This document shows positions 5,722 to 9,810 of a stretch of 9,810 nt of DNA, in pieces. Position 1 is the stretch's first letter; every line of letters starts with the position of its first letter. Source of the DNA: JANXXV01 sp038200305 (GTDB taxonomy: Bacteria > Acidobacteriota > Terriglobia > Bryobacterales > Bryobacteraceae). Below the pieces are notes generated by a model. That model was not told where the DNA came from, made no database searches, and saw only the letters and a list, made by a program, of their open reading frames with translations. Both the position numbers and the translations under genes were made by a program. The stretch is taken from positions 1 to 9,810 of the forward strand of contig JBBPYD010000210.1 of assembly GCA_038200305.1 (NCBI GenBank), written 5' to 3'.

Positions 5722-7062
5722 TTACGATCGCAACAATCCGGGCAGCGCGCCCGTGCTGTCGGCAAAGCGTTCCACCGGCGCGCCAAACGCCTCCAGCATG
5801 GAAACGTAAAGATTCGCGGCCGGCGCGTCGTCACCATAAACCAGGTGCTGCCCGCTATCGATGCGGCCCCCCGCGCGGCCTCCCAGAACCAAAGGCAGCT
5901 TATGAGGATCGTGACTATTGCCATCGCTCAACGCCGATGCGAACAACACCATCGAGTTATCCAGCACCGTGGACTCCCCTTCTTTCATGCCCTGCAGCTT
6001 GCGCAAAAGATAGGCGTATTGCTCAACATGCCAGCGGTTGACCAATTGGTATTGGCGCAGCTTATCGGCGTCCTTTTGATGATGCGACACATCGTGATGG
6101 CCCGCGCTCACTCCTTCCAGAAACCGGAAACTCACATTGCTCACGGCATTGCCAAACATGAACGTGCAGACTCGCGTAGTGTCGCTTTGAAATGCGGCCG
6201 CCACCATGTCCAGCATCAGCCGGACGTGTTCCGCATGATCGTTTGGCCGGTCCGTGGGAAGCGCTTTTGGATCCATTCGCACCCGCGGCTTCCATGCCAC
6301 TTGCGCCGGACTCGCGGCGCGCTGCACCCGCTCTTCCAGCAAACGCATCAAGGTCAAATACTCATCCACCCGCGCCCGGTCTTCAGACCCAACCTGGGCC
6401 CGCAGCCGCTTCGCATCCCCCAGCACCCGGTCCAGCAACAGCGTGTCCATTTTCGCGGAGTTGCCCTGCGGACTGGAAGACGCCCGGAACAGCCGCTCAT
6501 ACACGGACCGCGGATTGATTTCTCTCGCCAGAGGAGTTGCCGGATCGCTCCACGCAATGTGAGATCCGTAAATTCGCGTATATCCCACCACCGCGTCTAC
6601 GCCGATCGCGACCGGCGTCACTCCTAATTCCAGGGACGGCAGTGGAGTCTGACTGGCCACCCGCTGCGCCGCTACCTGATCCATGGAAATCCCGTTGCCC
6701 AAATCGGCCCCAGGCGTTTTCTTGATCGTCGTGCAAGTCAGGATCGCTGCTTCCTTCACGTAATGCCCGTCACCGCCCTTTGACGCCGCATTCCAGAGAT
6801 TGCTCATCACAACCACCTGGTCCTTCAAATCCTCCAACGGCTGCAGCGTGGGTGACAACGTGAAATCCCGGCCCGTGCCCTGCGGCGCCCACGCGCTCGT
6901 GTTCACGCCGTTCGGCATATAGAGCACAGCCATCCGGACCGGATCTTTCGGCGCCTCTGACGCCGCGAACGCCCGGGAGGGAGTCATCGCCTCCAGCCAT
7001 GGCAGGCCCAGGCTGACCCCTGCTCCTCGAAGGATCGTCCTGCGTGAAATGGAATTTCTCAT
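5722..7062 (-). CDS. Tat-exported DUF1552 protein
   Basis: This 446-aa protein starts with a twin-arginine signal (SISRRTILRGAGVSLGLPW, RR at 7-8), so it is exported folded. It carries the DUF1552 hallmarks: an early YMPNGVN block (48-54), SNLWNAAS (87-94), and GDGHYVKEAAILTC (97-110). Near the end come HHDVSHH, SDGNSHDPHKLPLVLGG, and the closing NLYVSMLEAFG-DSTGALPGLL. The family is frequent in planctomycetes and acidobacteria and almost always encoded beside a DUF1592-type cytochrome c protein. Its reaction is not known. Several conserved His and Asp residues suggest a metal site like that of the related DUF1501/alkaline-phosphatase-like group. The ATG overlaps the upstream stop codon (ATGA, 7059-7062), and GGAG lies eight bases before it, showing coupled translation. 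Confidence 0.92.
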   Translation of the reverse strand: MRNSISRRTILRGAGVSLGLPWLEAMTPSRAFAASEAPKDPVRMAVLYMPNGVNTSAWAPQGTGRDFTLSPTLQPLEDLKDQVVVMSNLWNAASKGGDGHYVKEAAILTCTTIKKTPGADLGNGISMDQVAAQRVASQTPLPSLELGVTPVAIGVDAVVGYTRIYGSHIAWSDPATPLAREINPRSVYERLFRASSSPQGNSAKMDTLLLDRVLGDAKRLRAQVGSEDRARVDEYLTLMRLLEERVQRAASPAQVAWKPRVRMDPKALPTDRPNDHAEHVRLMLDMVAAAFQSDTTRVCTFMFGNAVSNVSFRFLEGVSAGHHDVSHHQKDADKLRQYQLVNRWHVEQYAYLLRKLQGMKEGESTVLDNSMVLFASALSDGNSHDPHKLPLVLGGRAGGRIDSGQHLVYGDDAPAANLYVSMLEAFGAPVERFADSTGALPGLLRS

Positions 7063-8987
7063 GGTTGGTGCTCCTCACTCCTTGGCGCCGCCCGTGGCCC
7101 CGCCGCTTGCTGATAACGGAACGGCACGCTCAACACAATCGCCTCAATCAGTGTCTGGGCCCGGTAATCGTTTTGCTTTAGTTGAGCCACAATGTTGTCC
7201 ACTGTACAGGAATCCTTCAGCGTCAGCCCGCGCCCCAGCGCATAGCCCAGCATCTTGTTCGCCAAATTGCGAATGAATAGATCCTTGCGTTCCAGCAGAA
7301 TCGTCCTCAGCTCATCCGGACCCGCAAACTTCGTCCCATCCGCCAATTCGCTCGAAGTATCCACCGGCTTGCCGCCATCCTCATCTCTCCAGCGGCCAAT
7401 CGCATCGAAGTTCTCCAGCGCGAAGCCCAGCGGATCGATCCGGGCGTGGCAACTGGCGCAGACCGGGTTCGCCCGATGCTGCGTCAGCCGCTCTCGAACC
7501 GACTTCGGCGCTGCCCCTTCGTGCGCCTCCTCCAAAGCCGGCACATTCGGCGGAGGCGGAGGCGGCGGTGTCCCCAGAATGGAATCGAGAATCCAGGTGC
7601 CCCGCAACACAGGGCTCGTACGGTATGGATACGAGGATACTTCCAGCACAGCCGGCATTCCCAGCAAACCTCCGCGATGCGATCCCTCCGGCAGTTCCAC
7701 CCACTGAGGCTGCTTCAGCGCATTCTTCAACAGCGGCAGCTTCAGGCCATAATGTTTGGCAAGACTACTGGTGCCAATCGTGTACTTAGAATCCAAAAGG
7801 TTTAATAAAGGTAAATCTCTGAGAAAAAGCTCTCGAAGAAACAAAACCGGCTGCAGCCGGATATCCGATCGAAGTTCCTCATCGCTGGCGTAAGCGGGAA
7901 ACAACTTGACGTCCGGTGCTTTGTCCGTGCTCAACTCGCGCGTGCGCAGCCACTGCTCCACAAAACGCTGAACGAATCCAAGTGATTTATCATTGCGGAG
8001 CATGCGTGGAAGCAACTGCTTCAGCACCTCCGGGTCATGCAGCTTCCCAGCCGCCGCGATATCGAACAGCAACTCGTCGGGCATGCTGCCCCACAGGAAA
8101 TACGAGAGCCGGGAAGCCAGTGCATACTCATCAATCGCCCTTGGCTCGGAACTGTTGTTCGCCGGTTCCGAACGGAACAGGAACAGAGGAGAAACCAGCG
8201 CGCCGCGCAGAGCGAAGGAAATCGAAGATTCAAACGGCTCGCCCTGCTTGCGCGCAGCCTGGAACAGATCCATATACGGGGCAATACCGCTCTCGTCCAC
8301 CGGACGCCGGAACGCTCGCGGTAAAAACGCCTTTAGAATCGCATGCGCCGCCTGATCTTGCGATACCGTAGGGCCGGGCTTCGCCACCAAAAGTTTCGCG
8401 CGCGATTTGTATTCCTTAAACGCGAAGTCCATCGCGAACTTGGCCAGATCCATGTACTTTTCGGAATGCAACGGCGAGAGGAACAACGTCTCCGCCGCAT
8501 TATCGAATCCCTCACCGCCCGCGCCATCCGCCGGCAGCGCATGGCCGATATCCATTTGGATGTCCAGCAGATCGCGAACGGTAGCCGTGTACTCATCGCG
8601 ATTCAACCGGCGAATCAGGGCAGGTCCGGGAGTAATGCCCGCCGCACACGCCCCGGCCTGCAAAGCGGAGTTGACCCACTTGGTAAACTGCTCGCGCTGA
8701 TCTAGAGAAGGAACTGGAGCGCCCCTGGGCGGCATCTCTCCATTCGTGACCCGTCTGGTCAAAGAACTCCATTTCTGCGTATCCGTCTGCAGGCTCGCCC
8801 GCGTGCCGACCCTCTGCAAGGGAAATCCACCTGCCGCGGACTTCCCTTGATGGCAGGCTTGGCAATACGTTTTTAGAAAGGTCTGGGCGCCCTCAAATGA
8901 GTAGGCTTCTGGTTGTGCCCGAAGACTCGTACAGCAAGCGGCAAAACAGAGGACCGCGGCCAGCCAGCGTGCGGGTTGGGCAACCAT
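7059..8987 (-). CDS. DUF1592-type multidomain cytochrome c protein
   Basis: This 642-aa secreted protein has a signal peptide (about 1-24, ending SLRA). A c-type cytochrome domain follows, with CQACH (42-46) as the haem site and NGEMPP (82-87) giving the likely axial Met. After that comes the standard series DUF1587 (about 123-190, RRLNRDEYTATVRDLL), DUF1595 (about 212-272), DUF1592 (about 285-410, RLSYFLWGSMPDELLF), DUF1588 (about 437-535) and DUF1585 (about 550-625). A second CASCH (510-514) lies in DUF1588, before RIDPLGFALENFDAIGRWR. The seven prolines at 474-480 are typical of the family. The layout suggests a periplasmic electron-transfer or oxidoreductase protein working with its DUF1552 partner; the substrate is unknown. 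All domains are present and the length is slightly short for the family. GGAT lies seven bases before the ATG at 8987. It is the first gene of the minus-strand operon. Confidence 0.92.
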   Translation of the reverse strand: MVAQPARWLAAVLCFAACCTSLRAQPEAYSFEGAQTFLKTYCQACHQGKSAAGGFPLQRVGTRASLQTDTQKWSSLTRRVTNGEMPPRGAPVPSLDQREQFTKWVNSALQAGACAAGITPGPALIRRLNRDEYTATVRDLLDIQMDIGHALPADGAGGEGFDNAAETLFLSPLHSEKYMDLAKFAMDFAFKEYKSRAKLLVAKPGPTVSQDQAAHAILKAFLPRAFRRPVDESGIAPYMDLFQAARKQGEPFESSISFALRGALVSPLFLFRSEPANNSSEPRAIDEYALASRLSYFLWGSMPDELLFDIAAAGKLHDPEVLKQLLPRMLRNDKSLGFVQRFVEQWLRTRELSTDKAPDVKLFPAYASDEELRSDIRLQPVLFLRELFLRDLPLLNLLDSKYTIGTSSLAKHYGLKLPLLKNALKQPQWVELPEGSHRGGLLGMPAVLEVSSYPYRTSPVLRGTWILDSILGTPPPPPPPNVPALEEAHEGAAPKSVRERLTQHRANPVCASCHARIDPLGFALENFDAIGRWRDEDGGKPVDTSSELADGTKFAGPDELRTILLERKDLFIRNLANKMLGYALGRGLTLKDSCTVDNIVAQLKQNDYRAQTLIEAIVLSVPFRYQQAAGPRAAPRSEEHQP

Positions 8988-9174
8988 ACTTATCCGAACT
9001 TAGTTTATCATCGAACCACTGAAATGGCCCAGCCAAACCGGAGTGGTGGTTTTCAACTACGGCGATTGCTCCAGTGGGCGTGGAAACTGCCGTGTTATCA
9101 ATAGAATCTATTTGGACCTCAGTGTGCCTCATATAAATCGTACATTGGAGGTCTTCCATGAAGCGAGGTGGATA
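8988..9174. other. Divergent promoter region
   Basis: This 187-bp gap lies between two genes read outward. A plus-strand frame stays open across it from 9043, but the translated part before 9175 lacks protein character. TATAAA at 9132-9137 is a candidate -10 box for the Gly/Tyr-rich gene, but the nearest TTGGAC (9113-9118) is only 13 bp away. A strong ribosome site, GGAGG (9147-9151), precedes the ATG of a five-codon frame at 9158. Confidence 0.4.
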
Positions 9175-9175
9175 G
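9158..9175 (+). other. Possible five-codon leader peptide frame (MKRGG)
   Basis: ATG at 9158 is preceded by GGAGG six bases upstream, a better ribosome site than that of the following gene. The frame reads Met-Lys-Arg-Gly-Gly and stops at TAG (9173-9175), whose last base is the first base of the GTG that opens the Gly/Tyr-rich gene. It may be a leader that couples translation, or the true N-terminus of that gene cut off by an indel. Confidence 0.3.
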
Positions 9176-9645
9176 TGTTGTGTAGGAAGTACGCTTTATC
9201 CGCATTGGTCGCCGGTTCACTACTGAGCTTTCTAAGCCCGGCCGCCCTGATGGCGAGAGACAGAGACGGTGGAGGACGCGGCCAATCCGGTGGCCGTGGC
9301 TATTCCGGCCGGTCGTATTCTGGCGGCGGTCAGCGCTACTCCGGCGGACAGTCTTATTCTGGTGGTGGTCAACGCTACTCCGGCGGACAACGGTATTCAG
9401 AGGGACACAACTACTACGGCGGGCAAGCCTATTCAGGACGCAACTACTATGGCGGACGGGGCTATTACGGCGGCCGCGACCGATACTATCGCGGAGGTGG
9501 TTCGTTCGGCTATTACATCCCCCCGTATACTTACGGCCCTGGCTACTACACCGATCCCGCCTATTGCAACCCAGCCGGCTACTACGATCAGTGGGGTAAT
9601 TGGCATATCTATCCTGGCTGCTACGTCGATCCCCAGGGCTACTGA
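9175..9645 (+). CDS. Secreted Gly/Tyr-rich repeat protein
   Basis: From the GTG at 9175 this is 156 aa. Residues 1-27 form a signal peptide: CRKY, then the hydrophobic stretch ALSALVAGSLLSFLSPAALMA, with cleavage likely before RDRDGGG. The mature part is low-complexity Gly, Tyr, Ser, Arg and Gln. It includes two tandem copies of SYSGGGQRYSGGQ (47-59 and 60-72) and then YYGG-type units. The C-terminal part is more ordered (YGPGYYTDPAYCNPAGYYDQ, then WGNWHIYPGCYVDPQGY), with two cysteines that could pair. The protein is probably extracellular or in the outer envelope and flexible; no enzyme fold is seen. AGG seven bases before GTG supports this start. The longer frame from 9043 would put 44 unlikely residues before the signal peptide. 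A strong hairpin follows 17 bp after the stop. Confidence 0.75.
   Translation: MLCRKYALSALVAGSLLSFLSPAALMARDRDGGGRGQSGGRGYSGRSYSGGGQRYSGGQSYSGGGQRYSGGQRYSEGHNYYGGQAYSGRNYYGGRGYYGGRDRYYRGGGSFGYYIPPYTYGPGYYTDPAYCNPAGYYDQWGNWHIYPGCYVDPQGY
9313..9390 (+). repeat. Tandem 39-bp repeat, two copies
   Basis: 9313-9351 and 9352-9390 are adjacent 39-bp units that both encode SYSGGGQRYSGGQ. They differ at five positions (TCG/TCT, two GGC/GGT, two CAG/CAA), all at third codon positions and all silent. Shorter, less regular units of the Y-S/Y-G-G type flank them. Confidence 0.85.
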
Positions 9646-9662
9646 TATCCTGCAACGCCGCT

Positions 9663-9690
9663 AATACCGGGAGCTTGGACTCCCGGTATT
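9663..9690 (+). terminator. Hairpin terminator after the Gly/Tyr-rich gene
   Basis: AATACCGGGAG (9663-9673) and CTCCCGGTATT (9680-9690) form a perfect 11-bp stem with a 6-base loop, 17 bp after the stop codon. The following bases (GTTGAGC) hold only a weak T-stretch, so termination efficiency is uncertain. The AATA/TATT ends make the structure symmetric, so it could act in both directions. Confidence 0.65.
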
Positions 9691-9767
9691 GTTGAGCTAC
9701 GGCTGAATCCTCTTTCCTTTACCGTATTGAATCCACCCAGCGAGCATTTTCTAATCGAACCGTGAGC

Positions 9768-9806
9768 CTGGAGGAGGAGCGAAGCTCCGCCGCCGGGCCT
9801 CCTTTC
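9768..9806. repeat. GC-rich hairpin at the window edge
   Basis: GGAGC-GAA-GCTCC (9776-9788) forms a tight hairpin that can extend outward with A-G mismatches. Alternatively GGAGG (9770-9774) can pair with CCTCC (9798-9802), followed by TTTCT, which would look like a terminator for a plus-strand transcript. No gene is seen from 9691 to the end. The structure may belong to a gene or RNA outside the window. Confidence 0.35.
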
Positions 9807-9810
9807 TGAA

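Noticed and set aside
5707..6627. 306-residue plus-strand open frame opposite the DUF1552 gene
   Set aside because: It lies entirely within a well-supported gene on the other strand, is rich in His, Arg and Gln, and shows no family motif. It is an antisense shadow of a GC-rich coding region.
7547..7566. GGCGGA-type repeat inside the DUF1592-type gene
   Set aside because: It encodes the seven-proline run at residues 474-480, a common feature of this protein family just before the DUF1588 block, so it is not a separate repeat element.
9043..9174. N-terminal extension of the Gly/Tyr-rich protein
   Set aside because: The translated part has no protein character and would bury the signal peptide. 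It lies where the promoter should be.
1..9810. CRISPR arrays, tRNA or rRNA genes, intact insertion sequences
   Set aside because: No regularly spaced direct repeats, no cloverleaf-like tRNA sequence and no transposase gene were found on either strand. The only mobile-element trace is the resolvase relic.

Overview
The window looks like a piece of an Acidobacteriota chromosome, most likely a Solibacter/Bryobacter-type lineage. This is inferred from gene content, not from a marker gene. The clues are a tandem pair of a DUF1592-type multidomain cytochrome c protein and a Tat-exported DUF1552 protein, a Tat-exported sulfatase, and small secreted proteins of the kind I associate with that group. 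A planctomycete is the main alternative, because it shares the DUF1552/DUF1592 and sulfatase expansions. No rRNA, tRNA, CRISPR array or intact insertion sequence was seen.

Positions 1-2000 form an accessory, partly decayed island, with all genes on the minus strand. It holds an apparently intact Mrr-type restriction endonuclease flanked on both sides by palindromic DNA. Next comes the relic of a serine resolvase broken by frameshifts, with a cluster of TTATGCACA repeats at its start. After that lies a pair of small genes: a short protein with a C-terminal membrane anchor, and a small acidic protein that seems to carry a one-base frameshift.

Positions 2142-4342 (plus strand) hold an ABC-2 polysaccharide-export-type permease followed after 20 bp by a Tat-exported sulfatase. 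No ATPase partner is visible. Positions 4354-4746 (minus strand) hold two tiny membrane-protein genes: a 76-aa protein with an FPASDPPS motif and a 52-aa DUF3309-like protein. A perfect 15-bp hairpin lies inside the coding sequence of the first.

Positions 4939-8987 (minus strand) read in order: DUF1592-type cytochrome c protein, DUF1552 protein (ATGA overlap), a 139-aa secreted protein (9-bp gap) and an HU-family DNA-binding protein (57-bp gap). The first three are very likely one operon acting in the cell envelope. HU may be read through or have its own promoter. Positions 9175-9645 (plus strand, divergent) hold a secreted Gly/Tyr-rich repeat protein followed by a strong hairpin. The last 50 bases contain another GC-rich hairpin cut by the window edge.

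I saw no obviously new multi-gene system. The best candidates for a second look are the Mrr island with its paired dyads, the FPASDPPS/DUF3309 module with its in-gene hairpin, the ATPase-less permease-sulfatase pair, and the tiny overlapping leader frame in front of the Gly/Tyr-rich gene.
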